A stretch of 64,000 nt of DNA from NCBI RefSeq assembly GCF_041381155.1, contig NC_091147.1:8082837-8146836 (forward strand), written 5' to 3'. Source of the DNA: Argopecten irradians (taxonomy: Eukaryota > Mollusca > Bivalvia > Pectinida > Pectinidae). The notes under the pieces were generated by a model. The model made no database searches. It was not told the origin of the DNA and saw nothing but the letters and a program-made list of their open reading frames with translations. The position numbers were made by a program, and so were the translations under genes. This document shows, piece after piece, positions 21,233 through 31,816 of the stretch (position 1 is the first letter of the stretch; each line of letters begins with the position of its first letter).

Positions 21233-22476
21233 TAGTATGAGATTTCACTATACTCATACACCATAATCACTGTCACCGAGACTGTGATTCCTAATCAAAT
21301 CTGTTAATAGGACGTTAATTAATCAAACAAACAAACAAACAATCCTAATCAAATACAACCAAGAGTGAAATAAAGTTAAATAATTTAATTATAGTAATAT
21401 CTGATTTATTTACAAGTACATAAGTATGACCCTATCACTCTCTTTCATCTTCCATACCCTCACTACTGAACCTACTATGATATTTACAATGAAAATCTTT
21501 ACAATAAATAAATAACTAATCCATATGTATCAGGAAAAACCTTAGAACCTTAAATCCAGCATTCTCCAGCGGTACTAACAAAAATGGTGAAAAATACTAA
21601 AACCCATGAATAAAATCTTATCCCTATAAGATCTCTATATAAATTCCCATTACTTTTCTCCAATATTTTACCTCTAATCCTTATATAATTACAGCATCAC
21701 ATCCCCCATGATGATTCCCCATGAAAAATCCTCCCAAAAATGGCGATAAACGCTAAGTCCTAAACTAAGGAAAACTATGAAAAATTCCCATAAAATCTCC
21801 CTAAAATTCCCCACAAATAACATTTAGTAGACAACAAGTACATACAAGACGAGACAGCCGCATTGGGATCGAGGAAACACCTCTTACGTCCCTAGCGGAA
21901 AGGTTACACGGAGACATGTTACATAACGTACACCCACCTAGAGCTTCCGTAGTAGAAGTGACCCCCTACCCAGATCTAACGGTACTTTTGCTGGAGCGTT
22001 GCTGGAAAACCATAGTTACCGCGTGCGGATATTCCGCTGCTGGATTCTGTTGGAAAATGTTGTGCACAACAATGACAACATTTATAAAAGTAAGAGATAC
22101 AAACCTATTACAATATACGAAATTAATTACCACTCAAATACACGCCATACGTACTTCTAAAACTCCATTACACATGTTCGTAGAAAATAATAACTTTTAT
22201 ATTTACAATAACACTTGCGTACTACGTCACTTCCGTTCCCGCGCTTACATACACAGAAGACTCGCCATGCTGCTTGTACCCTGCTGTCACTCCGGTGCCT
22301 CTCACGCATACTATTGTGAATCTATAACTTAATACGGGTATAAACCATATATAATCTAATCATGTTACATGTGCAAATGATTAATACGATCTTATCTTTA
22401 TATCTAATCAACAATCCCTAATTATCGTAAACTCTCTCACCTCACTCGTCCATTCTCACAGGGTCCACTCGTCACA
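21233..22476 (-). repeat. Gypsy 3' LTR, proximal piece
   Basis: Resumes the LTR exactly where 18185-18512 stopped and aligns with the rest of the 5' LTR, apart from the short SINE-tail insertion at 21303-21347. Begins at the polypurine tract. Confidence 0.88.
21303..21347 (+). mobile_element. Minimal SINE-tail insertion with clear target duplication
   Basis: Only CTGTTAATAGGACGTTAATT plus AATCAAAC(AAAC)n was inserted into the Gypsy LTR. The flanks repeat TCCTAATCAAAT (12 bp), which is single in the other LTR at about 32190. Confidence 0.88.
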
Positions 22477-22487
22477 CTACTCCCCCC
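22477..22487 (-). promoter_or_regulatory. Polypurine tract
   Basis: GGGGGGAGTAG on minus, directly preceding the 3' LTR start TGTGAC; primes plus-strand synthesis in LTR elements. Confidence 0.75.
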
Positions 22488-22813
22488 GAACAAAATGTTC
22501 ATGTCCCCATGAACCTCAGCATTCATCCAACCATCCCGAACTATAGGTGTTACATCTTATTTTGAAATAAATGTTACAATATGATACACATCCTTCAATT
22601 CCATTATCGAACCCTATTACCATAAGACAATTGAAACTTATTGTCCAATATTTAAGAAGATAATTCTAGTTCATAGGAAACCTATGCAATATAAATAGAA
22701 GTTAATAATATGTAAATCCACCTAGTACCTAGATCATTTTTGTACCAACAATACTATAGTACAGATTGTATAGTAATAGAATATCCGACATTTAACTTCC
22801 CTTTCTCTGACAA

Positions 22814-23413
22814 TGTTTGTTTGTTTGTTTGTTTGAGTTTTACGGCCCATCGACAACTAAGGTCATTTAGGGCCAAACTACAAGTCAGGCATTAATATCA
22901 GGATAAAAGATCAGGGTAAGAAAAGGCAAGTAAGGATTAAAACACAGATTGTAAACGTTTATTTGATAAAAAAAGGTTTGCATGGGATAAAATAGTTTTG
23001 GCTAAAACACACGAGAAAACCCATGCAAAATGTTGATGAAACGATAAATTTTGAGTTGATACGATGATATGATGAGAAAAACGTTCATATTTTATCTAAA
23101 ATACCGATTTCTTTGAGATAATCAAAAATACTATTATGTCTCACGGCATGAAACAAAGTGTACATGTCGGAGACATCGTAGTGCTTATCTCGTATGTGCT
23201 TAAAATCAATACAGTGCACTAAAATATGCTCCACTGTGAGAGGAGAATTACATGCATGGCATGTGGGAGGATCCTCCCCTCTCAATAGATAGGAATGTGT
23301 AAAATATGTGTGTCCAGTTCGGAGCCGAGAGAGAACAACTTCCTCTCTGCGGTCTCTCCGACTGGACAGTTTAGGACTAAGTGAAGGTTGAATTTTAAAC
23401 AGTTTATTGTTTG
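22814..23413 (-). mobile_element. Nimb LINE, second copy, 3' end only
   Basis: Same 3' UTR as at 4484 (GTTTTACGGCCCATCGACAA on plus) and (TTTG)n tail. Keeps only the end of the RNase H ORF; truncated at about 23413. Inserted in the Gypsy 3' region, same orientation. Confidence 0.85.
23085..23411 (-). pseudogene. LINE RNase H end and zinc tail, intact frame
   Basis: Reads NKLFKIQPSLSPKLSSRRDR through RGEDPPTCHACNSPLTVEHI to ...EIGILDKI without the frameshift seen in the copy at 4970. Confidence 0.8.
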
Positions 23414-23838
23414 CCAAATTCATAAACATTTTCAGATATATAAGTAAAAATACTTGAAATTATATGCGTGGTAAATAGTTATATCATTTCCACTCTCTCC
23501 CACCTACGTGCAAGTACAGATATGTATTTGATTAAAAATCAACACAGTTACTAGTAGTAAATGAAAATCAAATCATTATACACCGTACACACATAGTTAA
23601 TATATTTACGTGTATGACACTTGAATATTGTAAATATTCCATAATATACTCCAACTGGTATCCAAAATTTCAAACTTATAAATTACAATGTAGAGCCATA
23701 TAGTTCCTGTTTAACATGCCACCCCCGCCCCTTGCTAATGTTATTTAAAACTTCCCATAATTATTTTTTTTAAAACACACTTTTTTACTATATAAAATCC
23801 AAAGACTTTTATCGTCTCTGCACATGTTATTTTCCATA
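23414..23838. other. Gypsy 3' untranslated part
   Basis: AT-rich, no coding signal, between the accessory ORF and the Nimb insertion. Confidence 0.5.
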
Positions 23839-24527
23839 CTAATTCAAGTTCTCCTTCCCCTTCTTCTGTCTTTTGTTGATCAAGCTATTCAATTTCTGCT
23901 CCACCCTTTCCTGATTCTTCTTAATTGTGTGAAGTTCTTTCGATAGTTCCATCAGCATACGTGTGTTGTTGGAGTCTACTTGTTGCCTCTGCTCCATGAC
24001 AGTGCATAAATGTGACAAAGTTTTGAGCATACTGTCTTGTTCGTCAGTCTGGGTCTCTACATCCATGGTATGTGTCATGGCCTGCACCTGCCTAACGTCT
24101 CCCACATCCGGTATCTCAAAGCATTCCAAGTCGATATCCTCTAATCTTGGCATACAAATGTCCCCGTCACTGTTACTAATCAGGGCTGCGGGGAGCTCCT
24201 TAAGAGGATCTACCGTTCCTTTCTTTATCCAGTAATCGTCAGACTCGGCCTTTGACAACTTGATATAATGGATACCCTCTTCCGTATATATGGGATTGGA
24301 GGACTTCCTACTGTAATTTGCATTGTCTAAGGGCGCTCCCACCAGGTCCCGCGTTGCTAACTTCGCCTTGTGGTCCGCATCACTCTCAATATATCTGGCC
24401 AGATCATGTTCTCTTGTAGAACGGAATAGACAGAGGGAACAATAAAAAGGGCTGTTCTCCAAAGCGATATGATGTTTATAGATATGACTAATAATCCTGC
24501 GTCACCTTTAAAGTGGCATACCACACA
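23839..24527 (-). pseudogene. Accessory ORF of the Gypsy element: C2H2-like zinc fingers plus C-terminal coiled coil
   Basis: Sits between integrase and 3' LTR, same strand. A finger starting CVVCHFKGDAG (24516-24527) continues, after a one-base frame change, as SHIYKHH, and a second finger-like CSLCLFRSTREHDL follows. Next comes SNPIYTEEGIHYIKLSKAES, then an acidic middle, DVETQTDEQDSM and a Lys/Glu-rich coiled coil ending KKGKENLN. The 207-codon open frame (23839-24462) has only a TTG at its apparent start, and a nearby ATG (24564) is in a different frame. I recall similar finger proteins as common in bivalve genomes but cannot name a function. Confidence 0.6.
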
Positions 24528-24952
24528 GTCATAGACTCTTCCACTTTATTGATCAGTGTAGCCATGGCTGCAAATACAGTATAAGTGGTACAGTAAATAG
24601 TAGTACAAGTATCTGTAGTGTAGAATATTGCATATGTCTATCCCCATAACCTTGGCTGGATTTTGCTGGATTCATAGTACTGAGGTAAGTATATCTTCGT
24701 AAAGTTCATTTGGCATGTAGATTACTTATACATACAATGGTTATATCTTAATTAACAATTATATTCTTCATCCAGTCAGGTTTGTCTCCCAGGAACGGCT
24801 TCAGCTTATCGTGATGCAATAATCTGGATTTTTTTCTCGAAGAACTGGACTCGAAAAGTGACGTCGGTGATTTTCTCTGTGATGATACCAGGTCCTATAT
24901 ATGCAACTTGTAATTTGGGTGAAATCCCTATTTTCCTGTCCTCATTCAAGCA

Positions 24953-25612
24953 CTATACAGGATCCCCAATGCTGTATATATTATAACTCAGATTTTGGTC
25001 GTAGAAATCTTTCCTTCTTTTTGCATTTGTTCCCAAATGTTCCCTAGCTATGCTGTGTGCTAATTGCATTCTATTCTTCAGGTGTTCAACATATTCAGCG
25101 TACGTTGTGACCTTGTCAGTAGTTGGAGTTCTACTCCCGAAGACTAATTCTGCTGGTAGGCGAACCTCTCTTCCCATCATAATGAGATTTGGTGATAATC
25201 CTGTAGATTCATGCGGAGTAGAGCGGTATGCAGCTGCTAGACATCCTAAATTTTTATCCCAGTCTGTTTGTTGTCCTTTAAGGTAAGCCTTTAGCATCCG
25301 GACTAAGGTACGGTTGAACCGTTCCACTTGTCCATTACATTGAGGGTGCCTTGCTGAAGTTCTGGTTTTCTTTATCACTAGAAGGTTGCAAAGTTCCCTG
25401 AAGATGGAGCTTTCATAATTCCGACCTTGATCTGAATGTAAGGATAAGGGGCTGCCAAATCTACTAATAACATCATTCAATATTGCCTTGGCTGTCTGGT
25501 CAGGAACAGGTATAATTTCCACCCATTTAGAGAAGTAATCTGTAACTATAAGAATGTATCTGTTTCCTCTAGGAGTCAATGGAAGAGGTCCAAGAATATC
25601 TGTGGCTAATCG
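24953..25612 (-). pseudogene. Gypsy integrase catalytic core
   Basis: Same frame as the upstream pol piece. The DDE triad is visible in TDYFSKWVEI, LHSDQGRNYESS and QCNGQVERFNRTL. It ends at TAG 24953-24955, in GDPV-stop where the family usually has a Trp. A further piece downstream (ISPKLQVAYIGPGIITEKI to about 24800) shows the normal C-terminal region, with one more frame change near 24815. Confidence 0.88.
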
Positions 25613-28593
25613 TTATAGCGGAGCACCTATCGTCATATCCCCTAACCTGGCTTTGGGTGTTTTCAACGGAGGTTTGGTCTGTCCACATGTTGAACATTTC
25701 AGGACCCATAATCTGACATCCTCCCGAAGTCCATACCAATAGTATCTTTGTAGTGTGTTTTCTTTTGTTTTTCTTTTTCCCAGATGACCACACAGCTTGT
25801 TATTATGCATGTGTGTAAGTACTTCGTCCCTCAATATCTCTGGAACTAATAGTTGAAGAACATGTCCTGTACCATCGCGGCGATGGAATAATCTACAAGC
25901 AACGTTGTTATGAAGACATAGCGACTGGAAAATATGCCAATAATGTTTGAGAGCTGAATTTCTGTTCATGATCTCTGCATGTTCAGGTCTGTAACCTTTC
26001 TCAAGCCAGTTTACAACTTCCTGTAGATCTGGGTCTTTAGACTGCAATTTGTATAAATCTTCATTGGTGTATGATGTCTGCCAGGTAGTCCAAGTAATTT
26101 CTGTTGGGTTGTCTCCCTTGTCCTGACGGGACTGTTGGCGAGTTGTTACTGATCTTATGTTATCATTTTGTAATACTAGTGTATTTTCCATGTCTTTACC
26201 TCTAGATATACATCGTTTGCAAGGACCGCATGGAAGTTGTAATGGACTGTCATCTCTACATTTGCAGTCATAGGGATCCTCACAACGGGACATGGCATCT
26301 GCATTGTTGTGTTTATTTCCAGGTCTGTATTCAATGGCGAAGTCATATGATGACAGGTCTTCTAACCATCTTGCAATTCTACCTTTGGGTTCCTTCATCT
26401 GAAACAACCATACCAAAGCCCGATGATCTGTGCGTACTAAAAATTTCCTTCCCAGTAAGTACTGTCTGTAATAATCAACAAAATATTTAACCGCCAGAAG
26501 CTCTTTATCGGTCACGCAGTAGTTTCTTTCAGCTTTATTCATGGTGCGGCTACCGTATGAAATAACCTTTATCTCTCCATTGGATTGTTGACTCAAGACA
26601 GCGCCGATTCCATAATCGCTGGCGTCAGTATCCAAGATATATTCTCCATTGTCTTGAGGATAGGCCATGATTTCTGGACTCATTAGTTTAGATTTAAGTG
26701 TTTTGAAACTATTGGTACACTCTTCTGTCCATGTGAACTTCTTTTCTTTCTTTGTTAGCTGTATAAGTGGTCTGGCTAAATCCGAAAAATTCTGTATGAA
26801 GCGTCTGTAATAACTTGCCATTCCAAGGAATTGTCGTACTTCCTTTACATTTTGTGGAGCTTGCCATTTCTGTATTTTCTGGACATTGTCTGGATTTGGA
26901 CGTACACCCTCTTCTGAAACTACGTGACCTAGGAAGGTAACAGCCTTCTGTAATAGAGAACATTTCTCTGCTTTCAGTTTTACTCCGGCTTGTTGTAATC
27001 TGTCAATAACTTCTTCTACTCTTGATATGTGTTCTTCAAATGTTGAGCTAAAGATGATAATATCATCTAAATATACTAAGCAGGTAAGCCATTGCAATCC
27101 ACTCAAAGCTATCTCTATGAAACGTTGAAATGTTGCTGGTGAGTTACATAACCCAAACGGCATGGTTTTAAATTCAAAGAGACCATATTTTGTGATGAAA
27201 GCGGTTTTCGGTATGTCTTCCTTCTTGACAGGTATCTGATGGTATCCAGAGGTCAGGTCAAACGTAGAAAAGTATTTTGCACCGTCTAAGGAGTCTAAGC
27301 AGTCTTGTATTCTTGGTAGTGGGAAGGAGTCCTTCACAGTGACCTCGTTGATGTAATCTATACATGGTCTTACTTTGCCATTTTTCTTCCTTGTTAAGAC
27401 AATTGGTGAACTCCATGGAGATGAAGATTTCTGTATAACTCCTTGTTTCTCTAATTGCTCTATCGCTTTCTTTTCCTCTCCCGCAAATGCTAATGGTACC
27501 TTCCGGGCTCTTTGTTTTATTGGTCTGGCGTTTGATGTGTTGATTTCATGTTCTACTAGATGAGTAATACCCAAGTCAGTGTCGTTCTTTGAGAACGAGT
27601 TAGCATATTTGTTAAGTAATTCAGATACTGTTCTTTGTTGGTCTTCATTTAATTCATGCTGTATACCATCAAAAATGTTCTTAACATGGTCTGGTACATC
27701 CGTAATTCCTTTGTTTACATCTTTGGTCTTAGTCGTATCAACCTCATACGTTCTCTCATTAGAGATTTGTATTCTTCTAACTGAGTTGAAGTTCTGACCT
27801 TCAGTGTCGTCTTCACTGTTTACTAGTGGTATAAGTTCTGTGTAATGTTCTGCTTGTCCTAATACGGTATCTTGTTTGATGGAAACATCTGTAGGAAAGG
27901 GGTTCATTACTCGGACTTTTGCAGTTGTAGAGTTACTGATGTCCACCACACATGGAGCTAGTAGTAGGGAATACTTTGACATAATGGTTTCTGTTGGTTC
28001 AATGATATATTGACCTTTCTCGTCCGCGTTCTCTATGTATGTATCAATGATGCCTTCTGATAGAGCTGGTACTATATAGTGATCAGCAGCTGTGACTCTC
28101 TGTATTGGTTTAATACCAATCTGTGTACAGGGTATTTCATGTCCTCCTAGATGTATGATACCTTTACTCAACAATATATCAGCTGGGCCCAGTGGGCTGT
28201 TCTGCAAAATGTCTATACCCAGTAATACATCATCTGTAATATCAGCAATTATCATCTCGTGATCCAACTTCAAGGTTCCTAGCTGGATTTGAAATACTGC
28301 TTTACCAAATTCTTCTAAAGGTGTGTTATTGGCACTCCTCAGAGGTATGGCTGGTTGTAGTTTAGGTCTTTTATTCTCTGGTATTCTCTGGAATAGTTTC
28401 TTGGACAAAAGACTCGCTCCGGTGTCTGTTGTGAAAACGGCTTTGATTGCTTGTACTCTCCCGTTTATGTATAATCCACTAGCCATAGATGTTTTACGCC
28501 GTATGACTGAATCTTCACTGAAGGGTGAATTGGCATGACCTTTAAATGAATTTTCTGTGGCGTCCTCTCGGCCATTAAGAGTAGCCCCTAGTA
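25613..28593 (-). pseudogene. Gypsy pol: protease, reverse transcriptase, RNase H, integrase N-terminus; ends at a premature TAA
   Basis: In the -1 frame of gag. An aspartic protease motif TTDTGASLLS lies near the start. The RT has KKNGKVRPCIDYINEV, MPFGLCNSPATFQRF and catalytic YLDDII, followed by RNase H (LDTDASDYGIGAVLS, HRALVWL). The integrase zinc motif reads H-x-H then CSTCGQ. The first ATG is at 28486, but entry is expected by frameshift from gag. The TAA at 25613-25615 interrupts the linker to the integrase core, which continues in the same frame. Domain order PR-RT-RH-IN is Gypsy/Ty3. Confidence 0.92.
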
Positions 28594-29163
28594 GTTTAAA
28601 TGGTTTCCCATGTTGGCTTGCTGAACATTGTTTTGTTGTCTGGGTTCCTGTATTCTATTCTGCCTATAACCTTGTCCTTGTTGTCTATTTCTATCATAGT
28701 GTTCTCTAGGGTAATGACCTTGAGAGTTCTGGTATGTCTGGGTTCCGTTCATATGATTCTTCTGGTTCAAAGGGCATCGTCTAGCGAGATGACCAGTCAA
28801 TCCACAGGAGTAGCATTTCCTGTTGTCAGAGTGTGTATTATTCCTATTATTCTTGTCAATGGTTTTCTTGAGTTCCTCCAGGGTTTTCTCCAGAGATCTA
28901 AGCGTGTCCTCTTGTGTTGATTGATTTTTCTTGTTTACAAAGGTACTGCTTCTTTTCTGATTACTTTTAGGCACTTCAATATTTCTGATAGTCTCCTCTG
29001 TCTCATCATCATCACTAGTGTCAAGTTGTATTGTTGATGTCCTTAAAGTAGGTTCTGCTTCAGATTTCTGTGTACGCTTGGTTTCGACGTAACTGACTAC
29101 GAAATATACTGCTTCGTCAACATCTCTAGGGTCTTTGTGATATTCTACTTCGAAACTAGCTTA
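28588..29163 (-). pseudogene. Gypsy gag, C-terminal part (nucleocapsid)
   Basis: Continues the capsid end with ASFEVEYHKDPRDVDEAVYF, the usual follow-on to the DGL motif. A zinc knuckle CYSCGLTGHLARRC (CX2CX4HX4C) sits in a Lys/Asn/Gln-rich tail. It ends at TAG 28588-28590, overlapping the pol frame. Two in-frame slippery heptamers lie just before the stop. Confidence 0.85.
28594..28609 (-). promoter_or_regulatory. Tandem -1 ribosomal frameshift sites (GGGAAAC and TTTAAAC)
   Basis: In the gag frame, ATG GGA AAC holds G-GGA-AAC (28603-28609) and CAT TTA AAC holds T-TTA-AAC (28594-28600). Both fit X-XXY-YYZ, and the gag stop follows one codon after the second. Pol lies in the -1 frame and is open through both. 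Confidence 0.75.
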
Positions 29164-29484
29164 CCAAAGTCTATAAAAGTGGTAGTTTCTGCTCCTGCTT
29201 AGCGCTCAGCATACAGGGAGCAGGACGACTGGTTCGCCCGTTGTCAGTATAATGTGACCGGGTGGGGTGTGTTGCTTGGTGTCTTCGGCGGCATGCGTCA
29301 GTGATATAGCACTATAAAATGGGCAACAGTTCCCACTATACAAGAAGACACAACATGAATATACCGCAGTTTCCCAAAAAACGCATACACGCAACACACC
29401 GCATACATGGGAGGCCGTCCTTACATGACCATAGCTTTTAATAGGACGTTAATTAATCAAACAAACAAACAAACAAACAAACAA
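29164..29484 (+). mobile_element. Composite SINE inserted in Gypsy gag
   Basis: CCAAAGTCTATAAAAGTGG, GACGACTGGTTCGCCCG, the GCACTATAAAATGGGC block and a tail of AATTAATC(AAAC)n, i.e. a copy lacking the head module. It splits the gag frame between DGLLNQ and ASFEVEY. Confidence 0.88.
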
Positions 29485-30384
29485 ATTCTGGTTTAGCAAT
29501 CCGTCAAAGAACTTGCGTAATATGTCCTCGTCCCTCGTCTTTGTGTCTCTTTCTTTATGTGCTTTGTCATACAGTCTTTTGAGTTCTGCTGCATATTCTT
29601 CTACAGTCTCCCCCGGTTTCTGCTGTCTCTTAGAGAATTGGGCTGCAAATGTTTTCGAAGTTTCTACTACTCTATATCTGTTATGTAACTCTTTGATGAG
29701 GGCAGTATAATCATTCCTGGTCTTCCTAGGAAGTTGTCCAAATACAAACTCTCCAGCTTTCCCTTGTAATCTCGGCAAGAGTTGATCTAATCTTTCACTG
29801 TTGTCCCATCTGTTTCTATCAGCGACTGTTTCGAAACGATTAAACCATATTTTCCATGTTTCTCTGTCGGTAAATGGAGGTAGTTTAGTTGTTACATTAG
29901 ATGACTTGTATGATACTCCTACTGTGGCTGCAGTAATGTTGTCACTATCTTCAGGATCTTCTCCGTCTGAGTTCATGTCATAGCTTGAATCCCTCTCACT
30001 GCTTTTAGTATATTTGTTAACTGGTCTGTACTGTATTGCTCCGGCATTGTCACTGCTATCTTTATTGGCTGCTTGCATCAAATTGTGTGTTAACACAGTT
30101 TGAAATGTGTTTTGCATCATCTCCATACTGTCTGCTAACTGGTCCATTCTATTAGCAAAAGAAGTCAGTTTCTCTTCTACCTGCTCCTTTAGGTTACCAT
30201 GGCCTTGACTTGTGTCTTCATTACCTTCAGCTGGTACTGCCAAACTCTGGAACATGTTAGTTGACTTTTGATTTTTCTTTTTCTTGCTGTTCTCTGGATG
30301 TCTCAGTAGTATTTCAACATCGGAGTCTTCGTCCGGATCTACTTGCCGTCTTCTCTGGATTCTTAAGCTTTTTCTGCTCGCCAT
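29485..30384 (-). pseudogene. Gypsy gag, N-terminal part (capsid)
   Basis: Starts MASRKSLRIQRRRQ at ATG 30384. A basic and acidic N terminus and a short coiled-coil-like stretch (LKEQVEEKLTSFANRMDQL) are followed by the retrotransposon-gag capsid region (TDRETWKIWFNRFETVA, then LLPRLQGKAGEFVF, and QKPGETVEEYAAELKRL). The frame is cut after DILRKFFDGLLNQ by the SINE at 29164-29484 and resumes in the next entry. Gag packages the element RNA. Confidence 0.85.
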
Positions 30385-30464
30385 CTTGTATCTTCACTGG
30401 AGTGATGCTCAGGTTTACAGTTCAGACGGTACAGGAAACACCTGGTTATTGTCTGAATGTAGTT

Positions 30465-30644
30465 ACACAGGAATATACCGGAGACACCGGATTGTTACCT
30501 GGAAGTTTTACACAGGAATATACCGGAGACACCGGATTGTTACCTGGAAGTTTTACACAGGAATATACCGGAAACACCGGATTGTTACCTGGAAGTTTTA
30601 CACAGGAATATACCGGAAACACCGGATTGTTACCTGGAAGTTTT
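30465..30644 (-). repeat. Four perfect-length 45-bp tandem repeats in the Gypsy leader
   Basis: Units at 30465, 30510, 30555 and 30600, each with ACCGGATTGTTACCTGGAAG. A diverged fifth unit lies at about 30426-30464. Since 45 is a multiple of three, both strands stay open through the array. It is about 80 bases upstream of the gag ATG. Confidence 0.92.
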
Positions 30645-31796
30645 ACACTGAACCAGATGATCAAGGTTCCCCCAAAAGTTCCAATCGACCAGCGTAAAGG
30701 ATGTTACTTGAGTAAGGAGAGGCCTCTATTCCTAATTATCAAGTAAGGGAAGATTGAAAATCCTGTAAAATGTAAAGATTTAACTTCCTGAATTGTACAG
30801 CAACAGTAACAGAAATTTTTTTTTTTTTCATCCAATCCGGATGTTTGTACTAAAACACACTATATATCTTATATACCAGGCTATTACGTGCCTAAAAAAA
30901 TTCTTCTATCTCTTCTTAATAAAACAAATAAAACTACCACCAGGTCTTGCTTAACAAATACCGGTATTCTTAACTTTACTAAGACTGCTCCAGTCTACTC
31001 CAGACTTTTCCTATAAGTCGTCTCAACACAATAGTACATTTTCGACTAAGTAGCTTAATCCTTAGCTAAATAGTAAAAAAACAAGATGTACTCTTCACTA
31101 TGACATACATGACCTTCAGTATGTCTCACCAAGATAGGATTATAATAATTCCTAACTCACAGGACCAACCTTTCCATCATTACTCCTTAAATGAAATCTC
31201 CTGAAAGGCTCCTGTACTAAAATGTTTACTAGCCCCTCCATACCTTGGTTATAACCATATACATGTAGAAGGTATGTCTCACATGAAAGGTAGCAAGCTA
31301 ACAAGACTATCCACTGGTGGTAGGACCTTAAAACTCCAATGCACTATATAAACATCTTTCTTATCTTCTCTTATTCCTTGTAGGATTCCACATCTGACAT
31401 TTGTCTATAGAGAAATGATGGTGTCTTGTAATCAAATAATCTATCAAGAACTTTAACCTCATAAGCACTATCTAGTTATAATGATACATATTAGCTATCA
31501 ACTTAAAATATGTGTACCTCAACACATAAATGTAGTTAATCATAATATTTAACAATCCATTATTCACCATTCCACAAAGTCAGGTAATTCTACAAGAATA
31601 ATTCTCAGCATATATAGATTCCTCAATTCTATACATGTTAAAAATAGTATTTGTCCACTAGAAAAAAAAATAAGATATCATCAACACATAACATTGTATG
31701 ATGATCTGCAATCTCTCGCATTCTCAAAACTATAAGTACTATAGTCTATAAAAAAACATATATATATATCCGTCCACTAATATAATAACCAAGTTT
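30645..31796 (-). other. Gypsy untranslated leader
   Basis: About 1.1 kb between the primer site and the 45-bp array without coding signal; AT-rich with a T-run near 30820. Confidence 0.6.
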
Positions 31797-31808
31797 CCGC
31801 TGCCACCA
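31797..31808 (-). promoter_or_regulatory. Primer binding site, tRNA-Leu type
   Basis: On minus TGGTGGCAGCGG, 8 bases beyond the LTR end. It is complementary to CCGCTGCCACCA, which I recall as the 3' end of metazoan leucine tRNAs (AAG/TAG type). Confidence 0.65.
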
Positions 31809-31816
31809 AAACTCTA

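Noticed and set aside
23839..24462. Envelope gene of an endogenous retrovirus
   Set aside because: Position fits, but there is no signal peptide, transmembrane segment or glycoprotein-like Cys pattern; the zinc-finger/coiled-coil reading fits better.
30261..30746. Plus-strand open frame across the 45-bp repeats
   Set aside because: Openness follows from the repeat length being a multiple of three; the strand is opposite to the element and no domain is present.
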